64,000 bases of DNA from an uncultured Clostridia bacterium. GTDB taxonomy: Bacteria > Bacillota > Clostridia > TANB77 > CAG-508. Each line of letters starts with the position of its first letter. Position 1 is the first letter of the stretch. The notes under the pieces were generated by a model. The model was not told where the DNA came from. It searched no databases and was given only the letters and a program-made list of their open reading frames with translations. Of the stretch, positions 24,711 to 33,092 are shown one piece after another. The stretch is from contig CAQIBN010000001.1 of assembly GCA_948805675.1 (NCBI GenBank), positions 110,984 to 174,983 on the forward strand, given 5' to 3'. The position numbers and the translations under genes are program-made.

Positions 24711-25652
24711 GTGATATTTATAAACAAAAAAGTTAATAATATAACATTAATAGAGGAACAATCAAATATATTAGAAAATGATACACAAAATATAAAAAAT
24801 ATGATATACACAATTAGAGGTAAGCAAGTAATGATAGATAGTGATGTAGCTATGTTATATCATTATACTACTAAAAGAATAAATGAAACTGTAAGAAGAA
24901 ATAGAGAAAGGTTTCCAAGCAATTTCTGTTTTCAATTATATGAAAATGAAGTGCATAATCTGAGGTCGCAGTCTGCGACCTCAAGTTTAAAAAAGGAAAA
25001 TTATGGAGGTAGAAGATATATACCTTATGCTTTTACAGAACAAGGAATAGCAATGCTTTCTGGACTGTTAAGAAATGAAATAGCAATAAAAGTAAGTATT
25101 AATATTATAAATGCTTTTGTTGAAATGCGAAAGTTTATAGCAAGTAATGCACAAATATTTAAAGAAATAAACACAATAAAAGGCAAACTATTAGAATATG
25201 ACAAAAAATTTGATATAGTTTTTGATGAATTACAAAAGAAAAAAGAAAGAGAATTTAAAGAAAGAATATTTTATAATGGACAAATATTTGATTCATATAG
25301 TTTAATTATAAAAATAATAAAATCAGCTAATAATAAAATTTTAATAATAGATAATTATATAGATAATACTATTCTTGACATGTTATCAAAGAAAAATAAG
25401 AATGTACAAGTAATTTTATTAACATCACAAAATTGTGATTTAACAAAATTAGATATCGAAAAATTTAATAAACAATATCCACTATTAAAAATTACTAAAA
25501 CAAATAAATTTCATGATAGATTTATGGTAATTGATGAAAAAGAACTGTTTCATTTAGGAGCATCATTAAAAGACTTAGGAAAGAAATGTTTTGCAATTAG
25601 CAAAATGGAAGATATAGAGTTTATAAAAAATACCAAAAATATAGTGTTTTAA
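24711..25652 (+). CDS. ORF6N-domain protein with C-terminal PLD-like domain
   Basis: About 313 residues. The N-terminal ORF6N domain (IYTIRGKQVMIDSDVAMLY, then INETVRRNRERFPSNFCFQL and PYAFTEQGIAMLSGLLRN) is a DNA-binding module of phage and mobile-element regulators. A coiled linker follows. The C-terminal part reads KFHDRFMVIDEKELFHLGAS, with the HxD core of the phospholipase-D/nuclease fold. DNA binding coupled to nuclease action, as in defence or phage-response proteins, is plausible. The start is uncertain: GTG 24711 is the first in-frame candidate after the promoter, with AAAAGGAT almost touching it. Confidence 0.75.
   Translation: MIFINKKVNNITLIEEQSNILENDTQNIKNMIYTIRGKQVMIDSDVAMLYHYTTKRINETVRRNRERFPSNFCFQLYENEVHNLRSQSATSSLKKENYGGRRYIPYAFTEQGIAMLSGLLRNEIAIKVSINIINAFVEMRKFIASNAQIFKEINTIKGKLLEYDKKFDIVFDELQKKKEREFKERIFYNGQIFDSYSLIIKIIKSANNKILIIDNYIDNTILDMLSKKNKNVQVILLTSQNCDLTKLDIEKFNKQYPLLKITKTNKFHDRFMVIDEKELFHLGASLKDLGKKCFAISKMEDIEFIKNTKNIVF
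24962..24982. repeat. GC-rich palindrome inside the ORF6N coding region
   Basis: GAGGTCGCA and TGCGACCTC are perfect complements around a 3-base centre (GTC). It encodes R-S-Q-S-A-T-S, the variable loop of ORF6N domains. It is the most GC-rich 20 bp in an otherwise AT-rich gene. Confidence 0.7.
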
Positions 25653-25781
25653 TGTGATGAATTGAAAAAAATATATAAATTAAGTAAAAGACTGGTAATA
25701 TAATTTAGTATTTTTAATATCAAAAATATAGTAAACTAAGTAGAAAAAACTTATGATATATTTCATCTACTTAGAATATTT

Positions 25782-25925
25782 TTAATTGTCATTGCAAAAG
25801 TTATTTCTTGATAGATAATATGTGCAATCAGAGTTAGGAGTAACCTGTTGGGTAACAATATTTTCATATGAGCATTTGCCATCTTTTTGGTAAATACAAT
25901 CAGAAGAACAGTTTATATTAGTCAA
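25782..25925 (-). CDS. Small cysteine-rich protein, unknown
   Basis: 47 residues from TTG 25925 behind AGAGGTG on the minus strand. Five cysteines are spaced NINCSSDCIY, GKCSY, SDCTYY and NNFCND, the look of the small Cys-rich proteins common in Clostridia, possibly metal-binding. The good ribosome site and cysteine pattern support a real gene. Confidence 0.65.
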   Translation of the reverse strand: MTNINCSSDCIYQKDGKCSYENIVTQQVTPNSDCTYYLSRNNFCNDN

Positions 25926-25995
25926 AGAAAATCACCTCTAAAATAGTGTAAATTTATAAATCTATTTAATTATATTATGTATAATCTATAGTTTA

Positions 25996-26643
25996 TTATA
26001 CATTATTAGAAAAATTTTTACAAAACTTATTTATTACACAATTTTCACACTTTGGATTTCTTGCTGTACAAGTATTACGTCCATGGTAGATGAAAATATG
26101 ATTGATATCTTTATAAAATTCCTTTGGAAAAATTTTTAGTAAATCTGTTTCTATTTTAAAAGGGTCAGTTTCTTTTGATAATCCTATTTTATTAGATAAT
26201 CTTTTTGCATGTGTATCTACTGCAATTCCTTGAGGTAAGTTAAATGCTTCTAACATTACAACATTCGCAGTTTTCCTTCCTACACCAGGTAATCTCATTA
26301 GTTCTTCCATTGTTCTTGGAACTTCACTATTATATTCTTGTACTAATATATTAGCAGTAGCTTTTATATTTTTTGCTTTAGTTTTATAAAAACCACATGG
26401 ATGAATTAATTCTTCTAACTTAGATAATTCAATATTTGCAAAGTCTTCAGGTGTATTATAGTTTGAGAATATTGAAGGGGTAGTTTTATTTACTCTTTCA
26501 TCTGTACATTGAGCTGATAATATAACAGCAATTAACAATTCAAATGGGGTTGTAAAATCTAAACTACATTTTGCATCTGGATAGGCTTTTTTAAAAATTT
26601 CTATAATATTTATTGCATCAATTTTTCTCATTTTTAATTTCAT
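25996..26643 (-). CDS. nth: Endonuclease III
   Basis: Up to 215 residues. ATG 26643 directly follows AGAAAGGA, so the internal ATG at 26631 may be the true start. HhH-GPD fold: FELLIAVILSAQCTD, the hairpin LPGVGRKTANVV with the catalytic Lys, and VDTHAKRLSNKIGL with the catalytic Asp. The [4Fe-4S] cluster is C-x6-C-x2-C-x5-C (CTARNPKCENC, NKFC). It removes oxidised pyrimidines in base-excision repair. Confidence 0.95.
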   Translation of the reverse strand: MKLKMRKIDAINIIEIFKKAYPDAKCSLDFTTPFELLIAVILSAQCTDERVNKTTPSIFSNYNTPEDFANIELSKLEELIHPCGFYKTKAKNIKATANILVQEYNSEVPRTMEELMRLPGVGRKTANVVMLEAFNLPQGIAVDTHAKRLSNKIGLSKETDPFKIETDLLKIFPKEFYKDINHIFIYHGRNTCTARNPKCENCVINKFCKNFSNNV

Positions 26644-26953
26644 TCCTTTCTGATTTTTATTAAGCTACAATTACTTTTACAAAATATATTATTTTTTATT
26701 ATATAATAAAAATAGTACATAGTAAAAATTAACTAATATAACTTTTATGTTATATAAAATGATTACCATAATTTTTTATAAAAATCAATACATAAGTAAT
26801 TAAATACAAGATATAAAAGTTTAATTAAGTATTAAAAAAGATTAAGTTACAATTGTGATAAATTAAATAAATAATGACATAAGAAAATTTAATGTATTAA
26901 GTAACCATTCCATAATAATGTTAATATAATATATCAATAGGAGGTAATATATT
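26644..26953. other. Intergenic, AT-rich
   Basis: 310 bp between divergent genes. Runs of A and T with a possible TATAAT-like -10 near 26925; no ORF with a ribosome site, and no repeat or hairpin that stands out. Confidence 0.6.
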
Positions 26954-27103
26954 ATGTTTGGTGTATTAAAGAAAACTTTAGGAGTATGTTTAATTGGGTT
27001 AGGAATTGGAATATTACTTGTATTATTACTTCCATTAACTGGTTGGCTATTTGCTATAGGTTTAGCTGTTGTTGCTATAGGCTTCATGTGGCTTGCATGT
27101 TAA
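26954..27103 (+). CDS. Small two-helix membrane protein
   Basis: 49 residues, nearly all hydrophobic (LGVCLIGLGIGILLVLLLPL, then GWLFAIGLAVVAIGFMWLAC), a helical hairpin with PLTGW at the turn. GGAGG precedes ATG 26954. It is 26 bp before the SpoVM-like gene, so probably cotranscribed and perhaps sporulation-linked (inference). Confidence 0.65.
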   Translation: MFGVLKKTLGVCLIGLGIGILLVLLLPLTGWLFAIGLAVVAIGFMWLAC

Positions 27104-27129
27104 ATGTTATAAAAAGAGGAGTGAAGAAA

Positions 27130-27204
27130 ATGACAATAGTTGTAAAAAGAGTGCCAAAATTTTTAAGAGGATTTGTGAAAATGATATTTGGCATAAAAGA
27201 ATGA
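27130..27204 (+). CDS. spoVM: SpoVM-like spore coat-assembly peptide
   Basis: 24 residues: MTIVVKRVPKFL followed by RGFVKMIFGIKE. It matches the amphipathic SpoVM pattern, with the central proline in K-x-P-K-F-L-x-G, basic residues and an end-charged tail; the usual length is 26. SpoVM recognises the convex forespore membrane and anchors the coat basement layer via SpoIVA. AAGAGGAG precedes the ATG. A terminator follows at 27232. Confidence 0.75.
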   Translation: MTIVVKRVPKFLRGFVKMIFGIKE

Positions 27205-27231
27205 TACATAAGAAAAATAAAAAGATAGTAC

Positions 27232-27283
27232 TTAGGAGTATTTTAATAAGGAAATTTATTAATAATACTCCTAGATTCTTTTG
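27232..27283 (+). terminator. Terminator after spoVM
   Basis: TAGGAGTATT (27233-27242) pairs with AATACTCCTA (27264-27273), then ATTCTTTTG. Confidence 0.75.
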
Positions 27284-27720
27284 TAGTGTAGTTAATATAT
27301 TGCTATTTTTTATAATAGGACAAATTCATAAATTCACAGAAATTATCGAGGAAATATTGAAAAAAATAAATATGTAAAGTTTCATTGAAATATAATAAAC
27401 GAGGAGCACATAGATTGTATTCCTCATTTAATACATTTTGATGATATTTACTTTATTGATACAAGAACAATTTGTCTTATAGAGGATTTGATAGTGATTA
27501 AATAATTCTATGCATTTTAAATAATAATTGTGTAACTTCTAATGTTCTATATTAAAAAATTTTCCTAGATAAGGTGAAATTTTTAAACAGTATATATTTT
27601 TACTAAGACAATTTATTTATTTTTTCATATATTATAACATAAAATTTTAAGAAAATTTAACTTTATGTTCAAAAATTTTTATTTAAAAAAATTTCGTAGT
27701 TTAAATTTTTTTAGATAGTA
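27284..27720. other. Intergenic, no gene seen
   Basis: About 430 bp. Short open frames here lack ribosome sites and use the look of noncoding sequence. No conserved motif or strong hairpin apart from the rpmB terminator that follows. Confidence 0.55.
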
Positions 27721-27779
27721 TTTTAAAATGTTCTAAATAATGAAAATATATTTATTTCATCATTTAGAACATTTTAAAA
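27721..27779. terminator. Hairpin terminator downstream of rpmB
   Basis: TTTTAAAATGTTCTAAAT (27721-27738) pairs perfectly with ATTTAGAACATTTTAAAA (27762-27779). T-rich DNA follows on the minus strand, so it ends rpmB transcription. Confidence 0.8.
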
Positions 27780-27801
27780 ATTGATTATTATTATTTTTTA
27801 A

Positions 27802-27999
27802 TTAAGCTCTTTTAACTTTTCCAGAACGTAAGCATTTAGCACATACAGAGATTCTTTTTGTTTCTCCATTTATAATAGCTTTAATTGTTCTTAAGTTTGG
27901 TTTCCATGTTCTAGTAGATCTTCTACTTACATGTGAACGAGCGATACTAATTTTATTACCATGAGATAAAGATTTCTCACAAATTTCACATTTTGCCAT
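27802..27999 (-). CDS. rpmB: Ribosomal protein L28
   Basis: 65 residues from ATG 27999 behind AGGAGGTG; an ATG four codons upstream overlaps the ribosome site. It starts MAKCEICEKSLSHGN and continues SHVSRRSTRTWKPNLRTIK and ICAKCLRSGKV-like ends, with two Cys pairs that bind zinc in the C+ form of L28. Monocistronic, with its own terminator. Confidence 0.95.
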   Translation of the reverse strand: MAKCEICEKSLSHGNKISIARSHVSRRSTRTWKPNLRTIKAIINGETKRISVCAKCLRSGKVKRA

Positions 28000-28187
28000 G
28001 ACTAATTGCACCTCCTATATGCATAATAAAATTGACTAAGTATAAGTTTATCATAACTTTTATAAAAAAACAAGTGCTTTTGAGGGATTTTTAATAAAAT
28101 TTAATATAAGTATTCACGAAAAAATTTTTTTATGATATAGTAGAAAAAGATTTTTTAAAAGATATTTTGCAAAGGATGGAAGAAAAA

Positions 28188-29885
28188 ATGGAAAAAAAGA
28201 AAAATAATTTTATAAAAAACATTTTTATAGTATGTATTATAATGGGGGTAGCACTTTTTATATTAAGGATTGCACCAAATTATGTAAAGGGATTAGATAA
28301 CAAAATTAATGTAATTATAAATTATACAGATGTAACAGAGAGTATGAAACAAGAAGCATATATTGATGAAAATGGGAATTTATATTTAAGTAAAGATGAT
28401 ATAAAGAATTTTTATGATGAATATATTTATTATGATGAAAAATATAATCAGATTATTACGAGTTCAGATACAAAGCTTTTGACTATGAGTGTAGAAGATA
28501 ATAAAAAGACTATAAATGGAAATAAAACTTTAATGAATGCAAAGATTAAAGAAATTGATGGAAAACATTATATTCCTTTTTCAGAATTAGAAGATATATA
28601 TAATGTAAAGGCAACTTATATAAAAGAGTCTAATACAATTGTTATAGATTCTTTAGATAGAAAGTTAGAAGTTGCAACTAGTTTAGATAAAAATGAGGTA
28701 AAATATAAACCTACATATTTTTCAAAAACAGTGCATGAATTAGAAAAAGGGGAAGAAGTTTATATAGTACAAACAAAGTCTAATGATTCAGAATCTAAAA
28801 CAAGAGATTTTATAAAAGTTAGAACTAAAACTGGAAAGCTTGGATATATAAAGCAAAATTCTATTTCTGAAAAGGTTGTATCAAGAGAAGCAAAAATAGA
28901 AAATAAGCAAATAGAAGGAAAAGTTAGTCTAGTGTGGGAATATTTTTCTGAATATGGACATGCACCAAATAGAACAGGAACTACTATTCAAGGTGTAAAT
29001 GTAGTTTCACCTGCATTTTTTACTTTAGAAAAATTGGGAAAAGGAAATCTTTTAGAAAATGTTGGAATAAATGGAGAAGAATATATTAATTGGGCACATT
29101 CAAACGGATATAAAGTTTGGCCACTAATTTCTAATGACTCAATGAAAGAAACAACATCAGAAATAATGAGAGATTATAAATTAAGAGAAAAATTAATTAA
29201 TCAGATTGTAGATAAAGTAAAAAAATATAATTTAGATGGAGTAAATATTGACTTTGAATATATGAAAGAAGAAGATAAAGATTTATTTTCTCGATTTATA
29301 ATAGAACTTACACCTCAAATTAAGGATTTAGGAAAGGTTGTATCTGTTGATGTAACAGCACCTGATGGTTCTCCAGATTGGTCTTTATGTTTTGACAGAA
29401 ATGTTTTAGGTGATGTTACAGATTACATTATGTTTATGGCATATGATCAGCATGGAGAGTATGTAAAAAAAGAAGGAGATGAAGGAACTGTTGCAGGATT
29501 TGATTGGGTAGAATTAAATGTAAATAAGTTTCTAAACCAAGAAGAAGTTCCAGCAGAAAAATTAGTTTTGGGAATGCCTTTTTATACAAGACTTTGGAAA
29601 ATAAAAAATGGAGATGTTACAAGTTCTATTGTAACAATGAAAAACATAGAAAAATCAATTCCAGAAGGTGTAACTAAACAGTGGGATGAGATATTAAAAC
29701 AAAATTATATACAATATGAAAAAGATGGTACTATCTATAAAATGTGGATAGAAGATGAAAAATCAATAAAAGAAAAATTAGAGTTGGTAAATAAATATAA
29801 TTTAGCAGGTTCATGTTACTGGGTTAAGGATTTTGAAACTTCAAGTATTTGGAATATGATAGAAAAAGAGTTAAATAAGGAATAA
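28188..29885 (+). CDS. Membrane-anchored GH18 glycosidase with SH3 domain
   Basis: About 565 residues (ATG 28188; in-frame ATGs 12 bp and more upstream are possible). N-terminal membrane anchor (IFIVCIIMGVALFILRI). A copper-amine-oxidase-like beta domain (about 35-165: YIDENGNLYLSKDDIKNFYD, GKHYIPFSELEDIYNVKATY). An SH3-like wall-binding domain (about 180-230: KTGKLGYIKQNSISEK). The GH18 barrel has the catalytic motif LDGVNIDFEYM (DxxDxDxE with Glu acid) and YIMFMAYDQHGEY. Such proteins (YaaH/SleL-like) hydrolyse N-acetylglucosamine linkages in peptidoglycan or spore cortex. Confidence 0.88.
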   Translation: MEKKKNNFIKNIFIVCIIMGVALFILRIAPNYVKGLDNKINVIINYTDVTESMKQEAYIDENGNLYLSKDDIKNFYDEYIYYDEKYNQIITSSDTKLLTMSVEDNKKTINGNKTLMNAKIKEIDGKHYIPFSELEDIYNVKATYIKESNTIVIDSLDRKLEVATSLDKNEVKYKPTYFSKTVHELEKGEEVYIVQTKSNDSESKTRDFIKVRTKTGKLGYIKQNSISEKVVSREAKIENKQIEGKVSLVWEYFSEYGHAPNRTGTTIQGVNVVSPAFFTLEKLGKGNLLENVGINGEEYINWAHSNGYKVWPLISNDSMKETTSEIMRDYKLREKLINQIVDKVKKYNLDGVNIDFEYMKEEDKDLFSRFIIELTPQIKDLGKVVSVDVTAPDGSPDWSLCFDRNVLGDVTDYIMFMAYDQHGEYVKKEGDEGTVAGFDWVELNVNKFLNQEEVPAEKLVLGMPFYTRLWKIKNGDVTSSIVTMKNIEKSIPEGVTKQWDEILKQNYIQYEKDGTIYKMWIEDEKSIKEKLELVNKYNLAGSCYWVKDFETSSIWNMIEKELNKE

Positions 29886-29893
29886 TTATAGAT

Positions 29894-29936
29894 TACCTAA
29901 ATATAATATAAAACAAATTATATTTAGGTGATTTTT
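29894..29936 (+). terminator. Terminator that also holds the next gene's ribosome site
   Basis: ACCTAAATATAAT (29894-29906) pairs with ATTATATTTAGGT (29917-29929), followed by GATTTTTT and immediately ATG 29938. The AGGTGA just before the start is partly inside the 3' arm, so the hairpin would hide it. Confidence 0.8.
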
Positions 29937-29937
29937 T

Positions 29938-30967
29938 ATGAAAGAAAAGAGTGTTAAAATTTATTTAAAAGAATGTATAAGTAAATTAGAGGTATGGAAG
30001 TATAAAAATCTTATAAAATTGCATAATAAAATAAAATTAAGACAAGTAAAAAAGATATATAATTTTCTTCTTCGAATTTTTATTAATATTAATTATAGCA
30101 TGAAAGTATTTAAAGGTAACATAGAAATAGAGAAACTTAAAGAAGGTAGTTTATTATGTATAATACCTATAAATATAGATAAGATAAAAGATTCAAATCA
30201 AAATAAATTTATCAATTATTTGTATAAAAAATGTGTTAATAATATTGAGAAAAGTGTTAGAAAATATAATGTAAAGTTTGTAATTTTATCTAAAAAAGTA
30301 AAGGAATTAGAAGATATAAAAAATATATGTATATGTAATAATATAAAAATTTTAGATGGAAAGTATTTATTAAAAGTTATGATAATAAATGTATTAGAAC
30401 ATATATTAAATGCTAGAAATGAGAAGTTAGAAACTCAAAATATACATATAGTAATAAATCAAAATAGTGAAATAAATATCGATTTGATAGAATATTTATC
30501 TGGAAAAGTTAAAAGTGTTAATATTGTTACAAAAAAGTTAAGAAATTTTCGGGAGATTAGAGAAATACTTATATGAGAAGAAAGGCATTATGGTAGTTGT
30601 TTCTAATAATAAAAAGAAAAGTCTTCAAAAAGCTAAAATAATTATTAATTTTGACTTGAAATATGAGGATTTTTCTAATTATCAAATAAATCGTAATTCT
30701 ATAGTTATAAATTTAAGTGATAATATCATGAAAATGGAAAAGACTTTTAATGGAGTTATTGTTAATTCTATGCAAATTGGTGACATAAATTATAAGATAA
30801 GAAATTATTATTTATTTGAATATATTGATTTATATGAAAGCTATATATTTGAAGAGAAAAATTTAGATAGACTTTTAGATAAAATAGAAGAAGATAATAT
30901 AAAAATTAATGGATTATTAGGTGAAAGAGGAAAAATCCAAAATATGGAATATACAAAAATTGCTTGA
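29938..30967 (+). CDS. Conserved-looking hypothetical protein spanning a +1 CGG site
   Basis: In frame 0 the gene stops at 30576 after 212 residues, and a second frame starts at 30590. The only in-frame CGG, in TTT-CGG-G (30550), lies near the first stop. Dropping its C reads F-G-R-L-E-K-Y-L-Y-E-K-K-G-I and runs straight into the second frame, giving one 342-residue protein. It alternates strands and helices (CIIPINIDKI, VKFVILSKKV, NIHIVINQNS, VNIVTKKL, then IMVVVSNNKKKSL, AKIIINFD), a continuous Rossmann-like pattern that crosses the join without a break. Family not recognised. The start codon follows a terminator. It ends within the greA promoter. Confidence 0.75.
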
Positions 30968-30992
30968 CAAATTATAGAAACTAGATTAATAT
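30964..30992 (+). promoter_or_regulatory. Promoter of greA
   Basis: TTGACA (30964-30969), a 17-bp spacer and TAATAT (30987-30992). The -35 overlaps the stop codon of the upstream gene. Confidence 0.7.
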
Positions 30993-31057
30993 ATGTAAGA
31001 ATTTAGAGTTGTGAATTTACATAAGTACAATTTTTTTATACACAAGGAGGAAAAAAT

Positions 31058-31534
31058 ATGGACGATAAAGAAGTAATATTAACACAAGAAGGTTATGAAA
31101 ATCTAGAAAAGGAATTAGATTATTTAAAAACTGAAAAAAGAGCTGAAATAGCTGAAAGAATAAAAGTTGCTCTAGGATTTGGTGATTTATCTGAAAATTC
31201 AGAGTATGATGAAGCAAAAGGCGCTCAAGCTGAAAACGAAAATAAAATTGTAGAATTAGAAAATAAATTAAGACATGCAAAGATTATAGATGAATCAGAA
31301 ATAGATACAAAATCTGTTCAAGTTGGAAACACAGTAAAATTATTTGATATGGAATTCGAAGAAGAAGTTTGCTATACTATAGTAGGTTCTACAGAAGTTG
31401 ATTTAAGTTTAAATAGAATATCAAATGAATCTCCAATAGGTGTTGCATTATTAGGTGCTAAAAAGAATCAAATAGTTGAAGTTCAAGCACCAGCAGGAGC
31501 AATTAAATATAAAGTTTTATCTATAACTAAATAA
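31058..31534 (+). CDS. greA: Transcription elongation factor GreA
   Basis: 158 residues. N-terminal coiled coil (LTQEGYENLEKELDYLKTEK, RAEIAERIKVALGFGDLSEN, SEYDEAKGAQ with the acidic tip) and C-terminal FKBP-like domain (GNTVKLFDMEF, ISNESPIGVALLGAKKNQIV). It rescues backtracked RNA polymerase. AAGGAGG precedes ATG 31058. Own promoter and terminator. Confidence 0.96.
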   Translation: MDDKEVILTQEGYENLEKELDYLKTEKRAEIAERIKVALGFGDLSENSEYDEAKGAQAENENKIVELENKLRHAKIIDESEIDTKSVQVGNTVKLFDMEFEEEVCYTIVGSTEVDLSLNRISNESPIGVALLGAKKNQIVEVQAPAGAIKYKVLSITK

Positions 31535-31583
31535 AGTAAATATAAGTTATAAAGTTATTTATAATATAAATATTAATTATAAA

Positions 31584-31621
31584 AAATAAACCTTAGAAAA
31601 TTGAAATTCTAAGGTTTATTT
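31584..31621 (+). terminator. greA terminator
   Basis: AAATAAACCTTAGAA (31584-31598) pairs perfectly with TTCTAAGGTTTATTT (31607-31621). Confidence 0.85.
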
Positions 31622-31758
31622 ATATACTTATATATTTTTAGAATAGAAAATGTAACATTTAAATTATTATAAATAATATGAATTTATAAATATATACTGC
31701 ATATACAGGTATTACATTAAATATAAAGTAGATTAGAAATGTTTAATATATATAATAT

Positions 31759-31800
31759 AAAAAGGTATAGAAAATAAACAATATATTTCTATACCTTTTT
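31759..31800. terminator. deoD-side terminator (bidirectional)
   Basis: AAAAAGGTATAGAAA (31759-31773) pairs perfectly with TTTCTATACCTTTTT (31786-31800). It ends the minus-strand deoD transcript and would also stop readthrough from greA. The rest of 31535-31851 is featureless AT-rich DNA. Confidence 0.85.
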
Positions 31801-31851
31801 ATAAAATAATAAAGTTTTATATTTTGTAGTATATAAAGTGATATGTTTTAT

Positions 31852-32572
31852 TTATATTTTTAGAGAACTTTCAAGTGCAAGAAGAATCATATCATTTAGA
31901 GATTTTTCTCTTGCTTGTGATGAGATTTCTTGTTTTTTATAATGAGAATCTACAACTGTTAATAAACAACTAGCTTTTTTGGTTAGGTATTTTGCTGTAT
32001 AAAATAGTGCAAAAGCTTCCATTTCAGCTCCAATAATATTTAAATCTTTAGGAAATCTTGAAATTAAATCATCTATACTTTCAACATAATAATCAAAACA
32101 TTCACTACACAGTGTATTTCCTTTTACATATGGAATTTTAATTTCTTTTGCTGTTTGTTCGATTACATTATTTATAGTTTCATCAGCTTCTGCAATATGT
32201 TCGTCTTTTCCATGTAAAGCTTTAGCAAAGTTTCCTTCTGTATAAGTTTTGTCTACTAAAATAGTATCAAATATGTTTAATTCTTCTGTATATGCTCCGA
32301 CAAGAACCTATTCTAATAATATTTTCTACATCATAAAATTTGTATAGTTCATAACAGTAAATTCCAATACTTGGCATACCCATTCCAGAAGCAAATACTG
32401 TTATTTCTTTTCCTTTATATGTTCCTGTATAGGCTAAAATATTTCTAATAGAATTAACAAGTCTTGCATTTTCTAAGAAATTTTCTGCTATATATTTTGC
32501 TCTTAATGGATCTCCTGGCATTAATACTGTTTTTGCAATATCTTCTTTTTTTGAACTAATATGTGGTGTCAT
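31852..32572 (-). CDS. deoD: Purine nucleoside phosphorylase, one +1 CGG site
   Basis: Frame 0 gives only 101 residues and turns to nonsense after R-I-G-S-C. At TGT-CGG-A (CGG 32299-32297 on the minus strand), skipping the C restores G-S-C-G-A-Y and continues to TAA 31852, giving 239 residues, the normal DeoD length. Motifs on both sides of the join are intact: MPGDPLRAKYIAENFL, FASGMGMPSIGIYCYEL, RIGSCGAY, then GAEMEAFALFYTAKY and LLTVVDSH. It cleaves purine nucleosides with phosphate in nucleoside salvage. ATG 32572 follows AAGGAGG. Confidence 0.92.
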
Positions 32573-32765
32573 AAAGTACCTCCTTGTAATTTTAATAAAG
32601 ATAAAATATATATATTTTTTAGTATTGTCAATATTTTATAAAAAAATAATATAAATTAAAATTGAAAAAGCATTGAAACTTAATAAAATAAGTGTTAAAA
32701 TGATAATAGATTTAAAAAAAACCGCATTTTTTGTAGGAATTTTTTAAATCTTTTTTTATTTAATA

Positions 32766-32935
32766 GGAAAGTTGTAGTAGAGAGTTAAGGTTAATAAATA
32801 GTGCTTTTCTATTATAGAAAATAATTGTATACAATTTTTTTAAAATTGGCACACCAACATTTAAGTGGTCTGTAAGAGGATTAATTAAGAAACAAATATG
32901 AATCCAACCCATTATTGTTGTATATATAGTTATTA
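32766..32935 (+). ncRNA. Candidate structured RNA, copy 1 (paralogue at 60130)
   Basis: About 165 nt is alignable to 60130-60292. Shared blocks include TTAATAAATAG, AATAATTGTAYACAATTTTT, AAAATTGGCACAC, TGTAAGAG and AATTRAGAAA. Pairing is kept with compensatory changes: CAACA/TGTTG here versus GAACA/TGTTC in copy 2, and GGATT/AATCC here versus GAGTAT/ATAACTC there. It lies in a 520-bp gap upstream of pyrG, but copy 2 has no such gene downstream, so a free-standing RNA is more likely than a pyrG riboswitch. Family not recognised. Confidence 0.6.
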
Positions 32936-33092
32936 TTAATTGAAAATGCCTTGAGATAAAACTAATTATTTATAGATAATAATGAATTATTAAGTAAATG
33001 AGTACAGTTATTTTAATTAACTATAGATTATAAATAGAATTAGATTAAAGTAGAAAAGATTGCGGTAAAGGAAGAATAAGGAGGATTGTTTA

